Source: Pelomonas sp. V22
GTDB taxonomy: Bacteria > Pseudomonadota > Gammaproteobacteria > Burkholderiales > Burkholderiaceae_C
Direction: 5' to 3'
NCBI RefSeq assembly: GCF_030014915.1
Contig: NZ_JAGIXS010000004.1
Location: 62,001 to 126,000, forward strand
DNA length: 64,000 bases
Within the stretch, counting starts at the first letter, position 1; the number at the start of each line of letters is the position of its first letter. Under the pieces are notes generated by a model. That model had not been told where the DNA came from, made no database searches, and saw nothing but the letters and a program-made list of their open reading frames with translations. Below, one piece after another: positions 17,229 to 26,052 of the stretch. A program made the position numbers and the translations under genes.

Positions 17229-18631
17229 GCGAGCCCATGACGCGCGGCAGCCTGCACACCCGCCTGCTGCTCCTGCTGCTGGCCAGCGGCATTGCCTTCC
17301 TGCTGGTCCATGCGGCCCTGGTGCATTGGCCGCTGCCGCAGTTGCTGGAATGGCTGGAATGGGGCGAGCCACTCGAGCCCTGGGGCTGGTTCAGCCTGGC
17401 ACTCAGCACCCTCCTCATGCTGCCCCTGCTGCTCTGGCTGGCGGCCTGGCAGCTGGCACCGCTGGAGCGGCTGCTGCGCGCGCTCGAAGGCGCAACGCTG
17501 AGCTACCGCGATGGCGACTACAGCAGCTCGATCGCCGCCATCAGCGGCGGCGGCCGCGAGATCGAGGCCCTGGTACGCGCCCATGCCGAGCTGGGCGCGG
17601 CACTGCGCGAACAACGAACCCAGCTCGCCCAGCGCGAGCTGCTGCTCGACACCCTGGTGCAGAACACGCCGGTGGCCCTGCTGCTCTGTGCGATGGAGCA
17701 TGACCAGCAGGACGGCCCCATCGTCTACGCCAACCTGTCGGCCCGCCAGCTGCTGAACGAAGGCCGCAGCCTGACGCGGCGCCAGCTCGGCGACGTGCTG
17801 ATCAACGCTCCCGAGGCGCTGCGCGAGGCCTTGCAAACGCGCGAAGACCGGCTGTTCAGCGTTGACGATCCGACGCAAGGCACGGAGGAGCGCTTCCACC
17901 TGTCGCAGCGCCGCCTGCTGATGCAAGGCCGGCCGCATCGGCTCATCCTCTTGCGCCGCATGACGCGCGAGCTCTCGCGCCAGGAGGTGGCCAGCTGGAA
18001 GCGCGTGATCCGCGTGATCAGCCATGAGCTGAACAACTCGCTGGCGCCGATCTCCTCGCTGGCCCACAGCGGCGCCGAACTGGTGCGGCGCGGCGATGCC
18101 GAGCGCGCCGGCCAGGTCTTTGCCAGCATTGGCGCCCGCGCCGGCCATCTGCACAGTTTTCTGGCCGGCTATGCCAGCGTGGCCAAGCTGCCAACGCCGC
18201 AATTGCAGACCGTAACCTGGTCAGGCTTCGTGGCCGACCTGTTGGCCCAGGGCCACGCCAGCCTGGAAGGCCCGCTGCCCGAGGTCCCCGCCCGCTTCGA
18301 CCCGGCCCAGGTCGAGCAGGCCCTGATCAACCTGATCAAGAACGCCCACGAGGCGGGCGGTGAAGCAGCGGCCGTGACACTCGCCGTCCAGGCCCAGCGC
18401 GAGCAATGGCGTTTGATCGTCAGCGACCGCGGCCCCGGCATGAGCGAAACCGTGCTGGCCCAGGCCCTGCTGCCCTTCTATTCGACCAAGCGCAGCGGCA
18501 CCGGCCTCGGCCTCGCCCTGGCGCGCGAGATTGCCGAGGCCCATGGCGGTGGCATCGCCCTGGCCAACCGCGACGGGGGCGGTCTGCAAGTCAGCTTGTG
18601 GCTGCCGCGCACCAGCGATCGCCGCCTTTGA
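17225..18631 (+). CDS. Sensor histidine kinase partnered with the sigma-54 regulator
   Basis: A 468-residue membrane kinase with two transmembrane helices near the N-terminus (about 13-32 and 55-75) joined by a short loop, so any signal is probably sensed in or near the membrane. A PAS-like region follows, then the H-box VISHELNNSLAPI, an N-box LINLIKNAHEAGG and G-boxes DRGPGMSE and GTGLGLALAR. The start is GTG at 17225 inside the regulator stop; ATG at 17237 is an alternative. It is the last gene of the exporter unit. Confidence 0.92.
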   Translation: MSEPMTRGSLHTRLLLLLLASGIAFLLVHAALVHWPLPQLLEWLEWGEPLEPWGWFSLALSTLLMLPLLLWLAAWQLAPLERLLRALEGATLSYRDGDYSSSIAAISGGGREIEALVRAHAELGAALREQRTQLAQRELLLDTLVQNTPVALLLCAMEHDQQDGPIVYANLSARQLLNEGRSLTRRQLGDVLINAPEALREALQTREDRLFSVDDPTQGTEERFHLSQRRLLMQGRPHRLILLRRMTRELSRQEVASWKRVIRVISHELNNSLAPISSLAHSGAELVRRGDAERAGQVFASIGARAGHLHSFLAGYASVAKLPTPQLQTVTWSGFVADLLAQGHASLEGPLPEVPARFDPAQVEQALINLIKNAHEAGGEAAAVTLAVQAQREQWRLIVSDRGPGMSETVLAQALLPFYSTKRSGTGLGLALAREIAEAHGGGIALANRDGGGLQVSLWLPRTSDRRL

Positions 18632-18643
18632 AAGGGCAGCCAC

Positions 18644-18669
18644 AGCGGGCCACTAGACTGTGGCCCGCT
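18644..18669 (+). terminator. Perfect 10-bp stem-loop after the export operon
   Basis: AGCGGGCCAC (18644-18653) pairs perfectly with GTGGCCCGCT (18660-18669) around the loop TAGACT. No U-run follows, so termination would need Rho or another factor. The loop itself looks like a -10 hexamer for the gene at 18719, so the element may be both the end of one unit and the start of the next. Confidence 0.45.
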
Positions 18670-18718
18670 CCGGCACGACAAGCCTGCCGGGGCGCCCATC
18701 AATCAAGGAGGTTAGAAG

Positions 18719-19543
18719 ATGTTGAAACAGACGAGCGTCTCGCTGGCCCTGCTGCTGGCCCTCGCCGGCCAGGCCCATGCCGCGCCCATCAGCAATGCCG
18801 ATGTGATCAAGCTGCTCGATGCCGGCATGCCCGAAGAGGTGGTACTGAAGGCCATTGCCAGCGGCGAGCCCAAGTTCAACACCTCTGTTGACGCCCTGAT
18901 CCTACTGAAGAAGAAGGGCGCAACGGCCGCCATCCTGAGCGCTGTGCAAGGTGCGTCGGCCCAGGCCGGCACGCCAGCCCGCCCCGCTGCTGCTGCGGCT
19001 CCCGCCGTTGCCGCCAAGCCGGCTGCTGCGGCCGGTGGCATCAATCCAGAAGAGGTGCTGGTCGCCGTCGGCGGCCAGGAATCGACGATGCAGTACATCA
19101 TCCCGACCGTGCGCACCGCCGCGCGGGCCCTGGGCTTCGGCGGCGTGGCCACCTATGCCACGCTGCAGGGGCGCCAGGCCGGTCGCAAGCTGCCGAGCGC
19201 CGGACTCGAGTTCATCGTCAGCGTACCCAAGAACGCCCAGGCCGCCGGCTACCTGACACTGGCCAACTTCGCCGTGCGCAGCAACGGCACGCGCGAGGTG
19301 CAGATGGGTGGTGGCTACATGAGCTACTCGACCGGCATCAACAAGGACCGCGTCGTCGCCATCAAGAGCGAGCCACTCGCCGACCAGTCGCGCGCTCGCG
19401 AGGGCTTCGTGCTGCACAAGATCTCGCCGGAACGCGACCTGCCGGCCGGCGAGTACGCCCTGGTGCTCTACACGGCCGAGGTGCGCACGGCCGGCTTCTT
19501 CGCCCAAGCGGCGAACAGCTATTTCGACTTCAGCGTCGAGTAA
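18719..19543 (+). CDS. Secreted protein of unknown function
   Basis: A 274-residue protein with a strong ribosome site (AAGGAGG, 7 bases) and a Sec signal peptide ending QAHAAP. After the signal comes a small helical motif, ISNADVIKLLDAGMPEEVV, of a kind often found at the N-terminus of exported proteins. An Ala/Pro linker (about residues 78-105) and a C-terminal beta-rich domain of some 150 residues that I do not recognise complete it. The last 25 bases overlap the convergent diguanylate cyclase gene. Confidence 0.75.
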   Translation: MLKQTSVSLALLLALAGQAHAAPISNADVIKLLDAGMPEEVVLKAIASGEPKFNTSVDALILLKKKGATAAILSAVQGASAQAGTPARPAAAAAPAVAAKPAAAAGGINPEEVLVAVGGQESTMQYIIPTVRTAARALGFGGVATYATLQGRQAGRKLPSAGLEFIVSVPKNAQAAGYLTLANFAVRSNGTREVQMGGGYMSYSTGINKDRVVAIKSEPLADQSRAREGFVLHKISPERDLPAGEYALVLYTAEVRTAGFFAQAANSYFDFSVE

Positions 19544-21456
19544 GCCCCAGTCCCGTCTGCAGAGGCCGGGTACAGCGCATAGCGCTGGCGCCCGGCCCGC
19601 TTGGCCTCGTAGAGCGCTGCATCGGCCTGGGCCAGCAGTTGCGCGGCATCGAGGCCGGCGCGGCCCTCGTGCAGCGCAATCCCAATGCTGGTGCCAACCT
19701 GCAGAGCCAGGCCATCCAGCAGCATCGGTTCGTCCATCGCCTGCAGGACCTTCTCGGCCACCGCAATGGCGTCTGCGGCCTCGTTCAGGCCCTCGACCAA
19801 GACGACGAACTCATCGCCTGCCAGGCGGGCCACGCTGTCGGTGGCGCGGACGCTGGCCTGCAAGCGCTGTGCGAAAGCCTGCAGCACGGCGTCACCCACC
19901 GCATGGCCTTGCTCGTCATTGATGGCCTTGAAGCGATCCAGATCCAGGAACAGCAAGGCCAGCTTCCAGCCCTCGCGCTGCGCCCGCACCAGGGCGAGCG
20001 CCAGGCGCTGGTCGAGCTCGCGGCGGTTGGGCAGGCCGGTCAGCGCATCGGTGCGGGCCATTTCGGCGAGCTGGGCCTGGGCCTGCTTCAGCGTGGTGAC
20101 GTCGGTGCTCAAGACGAAGATGCCGACGACCTGGCCGTCCGCTCGCTGATCGGGGATGTAGTCGTTCTGCAAATGCAGCAGCCGCCCCTGCATGTCCGAG
20201 CTGAGCTCGACCTGCACGCGCTCTCCGGCCAGCGCCGCCCGCAGGCAGGGCTCGCGCTGCCCGTAGAGCGCGGGGCCCAGCACCTCGGCCAGCGGCAGGC
20301 CGAGCATGGCGCTGGCTTCCATGCCCAGCCAGCGATGGAAGGTCTCATTGGCATAGTGCAGGCGCAGGTCCTGGTCCAGGTAGGCGATCAGCACCGGCAG
20401 CGCATCGGCAATCACGGCCAGGCGGCGCTCGCTGGCGCTGGCGCGGGCCGCAGCCTCCTTGCGCTCGGTGATGTCCAAGGTGACCGAGAAGAAGCCGCGC
20501 GGCCGGCCCTCGGCATCCAGGTCGGGCACGTAGTGCTGCTCGAAATGGTGCTGCCGGCCCTGGATCACGCTGCTGCTCTCGAAGCGCACGGCCTCACCGG
20601 TCATCACCTGGTCGATGAAGGGCTGCAGATGCTGGCCGGCGTCGGCGCCACGCACATCGGCCACGGTCTTGCCCAGCACCTCGCTGGGGTCGATGCCATA
20701 GAGCCGGCGCACCTGCTCGTTGGCAAAGATGATGCGCTGCTGACGATCGAACTGCGTGATCAGCAAGGGCACGTGATTGGCGATGCGGCGCAGCCTGCCC
20801 TCGGCCTCGCGCAGCCGAGCGCCACCACGCAAAACTTGCCACAGGGCCAGTGTCGAGAAGATGGCCAGCAGGCTGAGGGCCAGCAGCAGCATCAGGCGCG
20901 TGGTGCCGGTTTCGGAACCCAGCGCCGTGGCGAGCCCGGCGCGCTCCGCCCGCAAATCGGCGACAAGGCTGCCGAGCTCCTGGCGCAGGCTGTCCATCTC
21001 ACGCTTGCCCTGGTCGCTGAGCACCAGAGCCAGTGCTTGCTCATGCCGGCCCGCGCGGACCAGGTCGATGCTGCGCTGCAGCTCCTCACGCTTGTCGCGC
21101 ACTAGGCCCAGCACGCGCACCAGGCGCTGCTGCTGCGAGGCAGTGCTTAGCATGCGGGCAAGCTCGTCGAGCCGCAGGTCCAGCTCGCCCATGGCCTCGG
21201 CATGGGGTTCCAGGTAGGCATCGCGCTGGGTCAGCAGATAGCCGCGCTGGCCGGTCTCGGCATTCAGCAGGGCGATCATCAGTTGGTTGAGACCGCGCAG
21301 TTGCTCGCTGACCAACCCCTGGCGCTCGACCATCGCCACCGCATGCTGGGCCCGCCAGGCCAGCAGGGCCGTGACCAGGGCCATGGCCAGCAAGGCGCAC
21401 AGCAGCAGGGTGACACCAGCCCCCATGGAGTCCGTTGCCCGCGCTCCTGGCCGCAT
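19519..21456 (-). CDS. Membrane diguanylate cyclase with CHASE3 and two PAS domains
   Basis: This 645-residue protein has a transmembrane helix at about 14-34, a CHASE3-type periplasmic helical domain (NAETGQRGYLLTQRDAYLEP is diagnostic), and a second helix near 185-205. Two PAS domains follow (about 225-340 and 345-460), the first with a PAC-like FSVTLDITERKEA segment, and then a GGDEF domain. The catalytic motif is AGDEF, an active variant, preceded at the right distance by RATD, the RxxD inhibitory site. It should make cyclic di-GMP under product inhibition in response to an external signal. Confidence 0.93.
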   Translation of the reverse strand: MRPGARATDSMGAGVTLLLCALLAMALVTALLAWRAQHAVAMVERQGLVSEQLRGLNQLMIALLNAETGQRGYLLTQRDAYLEPHAEAMGELDLRLDELARMLSTASQQQRLVRVLGLVRDKREELQRSIDLVRAGRHEQALALVLSDQGKREMDSLRQELGSLVADLRAERAGLATALGSETGTTRLMLLLALSLLAIFSTLALWQVLRGGARLREAEGRLRRIANHVPLLITQFDRQQRIIFANEQVRRLYGIDPSEVLGKTVADVRGADAGQHLQPFIDQVMTGEAVRFESSSVIQGRQHHFEQHYVPDLDAEGRPRGFFSVTLDITERKEAAARASASERRLAVIADALPVLIAYLDQDLRLHYANETFHRWLGMEASAMLGLPLAEVLGPALYGQREPCLRAALAGERVQVELSSDMQGRLLHLQNDYIPDQRADGQVVGIFVLSTDVTTLKQAQAQLAEMARTDALTGLPNRRELDQRLALALVRAQREGWKLALLFLDLDRFKAINDEQGHAVGDAVLQAFAQRLQASVRATDSVARLAGDEFVVLVEGLNEAADAIAVAEKVLQAMDEPMLLDGLALQVGTSIGIALHEGRAGLDAAQLLAQADAALYEAKRAGRQRYALYPASADGTGAYSTLKSK

Positions 21457-21575
21457 GCCGCCTCCTGCACGCCGCTGATCCGCCCTGATGCTTGTTGTGG
21501 CTCTTTGCGGATGAGTCTAGGACGGCGCCATCAACGCAGGAATGGCTTGTTTGCGGGGGCGGTCCCAGAAACGCA

Positions 21576-21603
21576 AAAGGCCGACGCTCTCGCATCGGCC
21601 TTT
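21576..21603. terminator. Second terminator-like hairpin between tRNA-Leu and the cyclase gene
   Basis: AAAGGCCGA (21576-21584) pairs with TCGGCCTTT (21595-21603) around a 10-base loop. The flanking A and T residues give a short U-tract on the minus strand transcript. It follows another hairpin in the same direction, so the two may act in tandem. Confidence 0.6.
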
Positions 21604-21624
21604 CTTGATTTTGGCGAAATGAAA

Positions 21625-21650
21625 AAGGCCAGCACTCGCGTGCTGGCCTT
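21625..21650 (-). terminator. Rho-independent terminator of tRNA-Leu
   Basis: An 11-bp perfect stem, AAGGCCAGCAC (21625-21635) with GTGCTGGCCTT (21640-21650) and a four-base loop, is followed on the minus strand by a T-rich run (TTTTTC). It begins nine bases past the CCA end of the tRNA and should end its transcript. Confidence 0.8.
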
Positions 21651-21658
21651 CTGCAATT

Positions 21659-21743
<85 letters not shown>

Positions 21744-21790
21744 TAGTTTCTCTTTGCTTTCCGGGTTGCCCCGTGCAGCGAAGAGGCGCG

Positions 21791-21819
21791 ACTATAGCAT
21801 GGATTTTTTCAGTGCCGAA
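21791..21819 (-). promoter_or_regulatory. Promoter of tRNA-Leu inside the end of the decarboxylase gene
   Basis: Read on the minus strand, TTCGGC and TATAGT are separated by 17 bases that include a run of six A. The -10 box overlaps the TAG stop of the decarboxylase gene. The GC-rich stretch CGCGCC after the -10 resembles a stringent-response discriminator, as expected for a stable RNA promoter. The transcript start would be about 40 bases before the tRNA. Confidence 0.6.
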
Positions 21820-23180
21820 TGAACTCGTTCGGCATCTTCAACGGTGGTGCGCCAATTGCTGAACGCCGCGCGCAAGCCCCAGCGGCCGTCAAACCGGGTG
21901 GGCGTCAGGAACGCCTCGCCACCATCGCGCAAGCACTCGAGCAAGGACTGCACCCCGGCCGCATCATCCAGGCCCCGCACCGCGAAGCAGACGATGTTCA
22001 ATCGCACCGGCGCGAGCAACTCCAGGGTCGGGTCTTGCTCGACGAGTTCGCCCAGGCGGCGCGCACCATCGATATTGCGCGCCACGATCTCGGCATGGCC
22101 CTCGCGGCCATAGGCTTGCAGCGCGAACCAGGCCACCAGCGCGCGCCAGCGGCGCGAGTTCTCCGGCGTCAGGTGGACGAAGTCCGGCCGGGCCTCATCG
22201 ATTTCACCCAGGTAGGCCGCGGCATTGCTGAACACGCGCAGTTGCAGCGCACGGTGGCGCGTGAACTGCAAGGCGCTGTCGTAGGGCAGGTTCATCCATT
22301 TGTGCAGGTCGATGCAGACCGAATCGGCCGCATCGAGCCCGGCCACGCGCCCGGCCACGCGGGGGTCCAGCGCCGCGAAGGCGCCGAAGGCCGCGTCCAC
22401 ATGCAGCCAGAACGGGTAGCGCTCGCGCAGGGCCAGCAAGGCCGGCAGATCGTCGAAATCGCCGCTGTTGACCGTGCCGGCGCTGGCCGTGACGATGAGC
22501 GCCTCGCCCGCCCGCGCCTGCAGTTCGCGCTCCAGCGCCGCCGGGTCCACCGCTTCGCGCCCCGGCAGGCGCGCCACGGGCCGCACGGCCGCGCGGCCTA
22601 AGCCCAGCATGCTGGCTGCCTTGTGGATGCTGGAATGCGGCGCCGCGCCCAGCACCGTGACCGGCCCCAGTGCCGCCAGGCCCTGCTCAGACACCTTCAC
22701 GCCACGCTGCTCACCCAGCCATTCGCGCGCAAGCGCCAGGCCGACGAAATTGGACAAGGTCGCTCCGCTGACAAAGGCCCCCTGCTGCGCCGCGCCGAGG
22801 CCGAACCAGCGCCCCAGCTCTGCAACGGTCTGACGCTCCAGCTCGGGCGCATCACCATCCCAGCCGGCCGTCGGGTTCTGGTCCAGTGCCGAGACCAGCC
22901 AGTCGCCGACAACGGCGGCCGGCGTCGCGCCGCCGGTGACGAAGCCCAGGTAGCGCGGCCCGGTGCTGTTGGACAAACAGGGCAGCCATTCATCGGCAAA
23001 CAGCCGCAGCGCGGCGGCCGCGCCGGCTTCTTCCGCTAGGCGCAGCGTCCGCCCCGGCGGGCGCGGGGCGCGGGCCGGCGGCAAAGCGTCGATCTGCTGC
23101 AGGTGCTGCAGGGCCAGGTCGCGGGTCAGCGACAACAGCGACGGCAGCTGCTGCCAGTCCTTGTTCAAAGCATCGTGCAT
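21792..23180 (-). CDS. PLP-dependent group II amino acid decarboxylase
   Basis: This 462-residue enzyme resembles aromatic-L-amino-acid/glutamate-type decarboxylases of PLP fold type I. The PLP lysine is in the motif DLHKWMNLPYD, and an earlier ATVNSGDFDDL-like segment (TASAGTVNSGDFDDL) contacts the cofactor. Substrate specificity (aromatic, acidic or basic amino acid) cannot be read. I chose ATG at 23180, with GGAG five bases upstream, over an upstream GTG/ATG extension to 23246 that would run through the operator. It lies head to head with a MocR regulator that probably controls it. Confidence 0.87.
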   Translation of the reverse strand: MHDALNKDWQQLPSLLSLTRDLALQHLQQIDALPPARAPRPPGRTLRLAEEAGAAAALRLFADEWLPCLSNSTGPRYLGFVTGGATPAAVVGDWLVSALDQNPTAGWDGDAPELERQTVAELGRWFGLGAAQQGAFVSGATLSNFVGLALAREWLGEQRGVKVSEQGLAALGPVTVLGAAPHSSIHKAASMLGLGRAAVRPVARLPGREAVDPAALERELQARAGEALIVTASAGTVNSGDFDDLPALLALRERYPFWLHVDAAFGAFAALDPRVAGRVAGLDAADSVCIDLHKWMNLPYDSALQFTRHRALQLRVFSNAAAYLGEIDEARPDFVHLTPENSRRWRALVAWFALQAYGREGHAEIVARNIDGARRLGELVEQDPTLELLAPVRLNIVCFAVRGLDDAAGVQSLLECLRDGGEAFLTPTRFDGRWGLRAAFSNWRTTVEDAERVHSALKKSML

Positions 23181-23213
23181 CTCATCTCCAGGTGCTGAAG
23201 CGATGCTAGAGTC

Positions 23214-23240
23214 AATTGGACTGCTCGCAGCAATCCAATT
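23214..23240. promoter_or_regulatory. Inverted repeat in the decarboxylase-MocR divergent promoter
   Basis: AATTGGA (23214-23220) and TCCAATT (23234-23240) form a perfect inverted repeat with a 13-base spacer, centred between the two divergent start codons. A TAGCAT -10-like box for the decarboxylase lies beside it at 23203-23208 (minus strand). MocR regulators usually bind repeated sites in such divergent regions, so this is the best operator candidate. Confidence 0.5.
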
Positions 23241-23248
23241 CAACACTC

Positions 23249-24688
23249 ATGGACTGGTCCCGCCACCCCGCTCTCCAGCGCGCGCTGCAGCAAACCGAGA
23301 CGCCGCGCTATGCGGCCCTGGCCACCGCCCTGCAGGGGTTGATCCTCACCGGCGAGCTGTTGCCCGGTGACCGCCTGCCGCCGGAACGGGTGCTGGCCGA
23401 AGCCCTGGGCCTCAGCCGCAGCACCATCGTCGCGACCTATGGCCGCCTGGCCGAGGCCGGCTGGGTGACAGCGCGCCAGGGCCAGGGCACGACGGTGGCG
23501 GCCGGTGCGCCCGGCCATGTGGCGGCGCGCAAGCGGCGCGTGCCGATTGGCAACCCGGCGCTGCGTGGTCCGGTTGGCGAGGGCGCCTGGATCGACTTCG
23601 GCCTCGCCACCGCCGTGCCCGAGCTGGCCTGGCTGCAGCCCAGCGAGGCCGCGACCGCGTTGGTCTTGAGAGAAAGCGCTTACCAGCCGCAGGGCCTGCT
23701 GGCCTTGCGCGAGCGCCTGGCCGCCCGCTACACGGCGTGCGGCTTGAGCACCACGCCGGAGCAGATCCTGGTCTGCGCCGGCGCCCAGCAGGCCCTGGCC
23801 CTGGTGGCTCAGCACTACCTGGCGCCGGGCGACCGGGTGTTGATCGAGGACCCCAACTACTTCGGCGCGCTCGACCTGTTCCGCGCCGCCGGCGCGCACC
23901 TGCTGGGCGAAGCGGTGCGACCCCACGGCGCCCATGTGGCTCACCTGGCCCAGCGCCTGCAGGCGGAGGAACCCCAGCTGGTCTTCGTCTGCCCCACCCT
24001 GCACAACCCGACCGGCTGGGGCTGGACGCCCTCGGCCGCCGAGCGCTTTGCCCGCGCCGCGCGTCGCGCCAGCAGCAGCCTGGTGCTGATCGACGACTCG
24101 CTGGCGGACTTGCGCTTCGACGCCGCGCCACCGCCGCTGCTGGCGCGTGGCCACAACATCGTTCATGTGGGCAGCCTGTCCAAAAGCCTGTGGGCCGGCC
24201 TGCGCATAGGCTGGCTGCGCGCCGAGGCCCCGGTGATCGAGACGCTGCGGCGTGCCAAGGCCAATGCCGACATCGCCTGCAGTGCGCTGTCCAGCGCCAT
24301 CGCCTGCGACCTGCTGGACCGCTTCGAGGCCCTGGTTGAGCCCCGCCGTGCGCAGCTGAAACTGCAGGGCCGATTGCTGCGCGAGGCGCTGGCGGCCGCG
24401 CTGCCGGACTGGACTTGCGCAGCGCCCGAGGGCGGGCTCTTCCTCTGGCCGGCCCTGCCCACGGAGCAGGCCGAGCCGCTGGTGCAAGCGGCCGAAGCCT
24501 TGCGCTTGCGCCTGACTGCCGGCTCTGCCCTGGCGGCGGAACCCGGCGCGGCGGCCAACCGCCTGCGCCTGGCCTTCACCCAGCCACCGGCCTTGCTGCA
24601 AGCCGGCGTGGCGCGCCTCGCCGAGGCCTACGCGTCGCTGGAGGTGGCGGCAGCAGCGCCCCAGTCGACCAGGCCGAGCCGGCGCTGA
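23249..24688 (+). CDS. MocR-family regulator (GntR HTH fused to aminotransferase fold)
   Basis: A 479-residue protein with an N-terminal winged helix (residues about 15-85, with GDRLPPERVLAEALGLSRST) and a class I aminotransferase-like domain that keeps the PLP lysine (SLSKSLWAGLRIG). MocR proteins use PLP or an amino-acid adduct as effector and usually regulate an adjacent gene, here most likely the divergent decarboxylase. ATG at 23249 is preferred over TTG at 23216. Its last 61 bases overlap the convergent flavoprotein gene. Confidence 0.9.
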   Translation: MDWSRHPALQRALQQTETPRYAALATALQGLILTGELLPGDRLPPERVLAEALGLSRSTIVATYGRLAEAGWVTARQGQGTTVAAGAPGHVAARKRRVPIGNPALRGPVGEGAWIDFGLATAVPELAWLQPSEAATALVLRESAYQPQGLLALRERLAARYTACGLSTTPEQILVCAGAQQALALVAQHYLAPGDRVLIEDPNYFGALDLFRAAGAHLLGEAVRPHGAHVAHLAQRLQAEEPQLVFVCPTLHNPTGWGWTPSAAERFARAARRASSSLVLIDDSLADLRFDAAPPPLLARGHNIVHVGSLSKSLWAGLRIGWLRAEAPVIETLRRAKANADIACSALSSAIACDLLDRFEALVEPRRAQLKLQGRLLREALAAALPDWTCAAPEGGLFLWPALPTEQAEPLVQAAEALRLRLTAGSALAAEPGAAANRLRLAFTQPPALLQAGVARLAEAYASLEVAAAAPQSTRPSRR

Positions 24689-26052
24689 GGATCGAACAGC
24701 GACTGCAGCCGCCCCGAGAGCTCGAGCAGGGCCGGATCACTGAAGGCCTGGTAGTAGGCCTGGATCTGCGGGCCCACGCCATGCTCGGCGCTGAGACTGC
24801 CGCCCAGCGCGGTGACCAGACCATAGATGCCGCGCCGCAGACGCGCCATTTCAGCGTCAGGCAATGCTCGCTCGGAGGAGGGCCACACGAGATTGAAATG
24901 CAGGCCACCGTCGCCCAGATGGCCGAAGTCGGCCACGCGCGCCGGCGGGAACTCCCGGGCCAGCCAGGCCGTGGCCTGCTCGCGGAAACCCATGAAGTGG
25001 CGGCGCCGCAAGGCGATGTCAAAGCCGATCACCGACCCTTGGGCGCGCAGGCCCTCGCTGATGCGATGGCGCAGCGCCCAGCAAGCCTCGTCGGCGCCCA
25101 ACACCGCATCCACGACGGCGCCGCTTTCAAACTCCGACTCCAGCCATTGCTGCAAGAGCGCCTGCAGGTCCAGCGTCGTGGCCGGCAACTCGCTGGCCAG
25201 CTCGATCAGCAACGCGTAGTCGGGCAACTGGCCCTCGAACCAGCGGCCAGGGCCCTCGCCATGGAGGCCAGCCTCGAAGGCAGCGCGTGACAGCCCCTCG
25301 AAGGCGCTGACCAGGCCGGCCAGCTCGCCGCCCATCACACGCTGGTACAGCGGCATCACCGCCGCCAGCGTGGCCGGCGCGACCAGGGCCACGGCACGCT
25401 GGCGGGCCAGCGGTTGCAGCCGCAGCGTGGCCGCGCCGATCAGGCCCAGTGAGCCCGAGCTGCCAACGAAGAGCTGCTGCAGCGGCAGGGCCGCGTTGTC
25501 TTTCTGCAGGCCACGGCCGAGGCGGAGCAGCGTGCCATCGGCCAGCGCCACTTCGACCCCGAGCACATTGGCGCGCACATCGCCATGGCGCAACATGCGC
25601 GTGCCGCCGGTGTTGTGGGCCAGCATGCCGCCGATGCTGGGATCGGCGCTGAGGTCGATGGCGAACTGCAGGCCGTGCTCGGCCAGGCGCTCGTTGACCT
25701 CGGACAGCTTGTAGCCGGCCGAGACGCGCAGCGTGCGGTCCAGCGGATCGAATTCGAAATGCTCGCGCAGCCGCTCGGTGGACAGGAGCAGGTGCCGCTC
25801 GCCATCGCTGGGCGTGGCCGCCCGCACCAGGCCGGTGTGGGCGCCCTGCGGCACGACCGCGAGGCCGGCCTCGGCGGCCAGCTTCAGCAGGAGAGACAGC
25901 TCATCCTGCGTGGCCGGACGCAGCAGGGCCACAGCCTCGCCCGGCGCATAGCGGGCCGGCTGCAGGTAGCGCGGCTCGATGGCCGCGCCGGCGACGACGA
26001 AGTCCGCACCGCAGACCTCGCCCGCGGCGCGCAGGAAATCGTCCATCAGCAT
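24628..26052 (-). CDS. FAD-linked oxidase, probable D-2-hydroxyglutarate dehydrogenase
   Basis: A 474-residue flavoprotein with an N-terminal PCMH FAD-binding domain (PQGAHTGLVRAATP and the DPSIGGMLAHNTGG loop) and a C-terminal FAD oxidase domain ending in LSAEHGVGPQIQAYY. The family includes D-lactate, glycolate and D-2-hydroxyglutarate dehydrogenases. Position immediately after the HglS-like gene, overlapping it by 7 bases, argues for D-2-hydroxyglutarate as substrate, yielding 2-oxoglutarate. That assignment is an inference from context; the family assignment is secure. Confidence 0.85.
   Translation of the reverse strand: MLMDDFLRAAGEVCGADFVVAGAAIEPRYLQPARYAPGEAVALLRPATQDELSLLLKLAAEAGLAVVPQGAHTGLVRAATPSDGERHLLLSTERLREHFEFDPLDRTLRVSAGYKLSEVNERLAEHGLQFAIDLSADPSIGGMLAHNTGGTRMLRHGDVRANVLGVEVALADGTLLRLGRGLQKDNAALPLQQLFVGSSGSLGLIGAATLRLQPLARQRAVALVAPATLAAVMPLYQRVMGGELAGLVSAFEGLSRAAFEAGLHGEGPGRWFEGQLPDYALLIELASELPATTLDLQALLQQWLESEFESGAVVDAVLGADEACWALRHRISEGLRAQGSVIGFDIALRRRHFMGFREQATAWLAREFPPARVADFGHLGDGGLHFNLVWPSSERALPDAEMARLRRGIYGLVTALGGSLSAEHGVGPQIQAYYQAFSDPALLELSGRLQSLFDPQRRLGLVDWGAAAATSSDA

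Noticed and set aside
18719-19543. Secreted protein as a further component of the export operon
   Set aside because: A 10-bp hairpin, a separate -10-like box and its own strong ribosome site separate it from the kinase gene, and it has no transport motif.
23249-24688. MocR protein as the missing 2-aminoadipate transaminase
   Set aside because: It keeps the PLP lysine, but the full winged-helix domain and divergent placement from the decarboxylase fit a regulator. It is on the opposite strand to the lysine genes. The idea is possible but unsupported.
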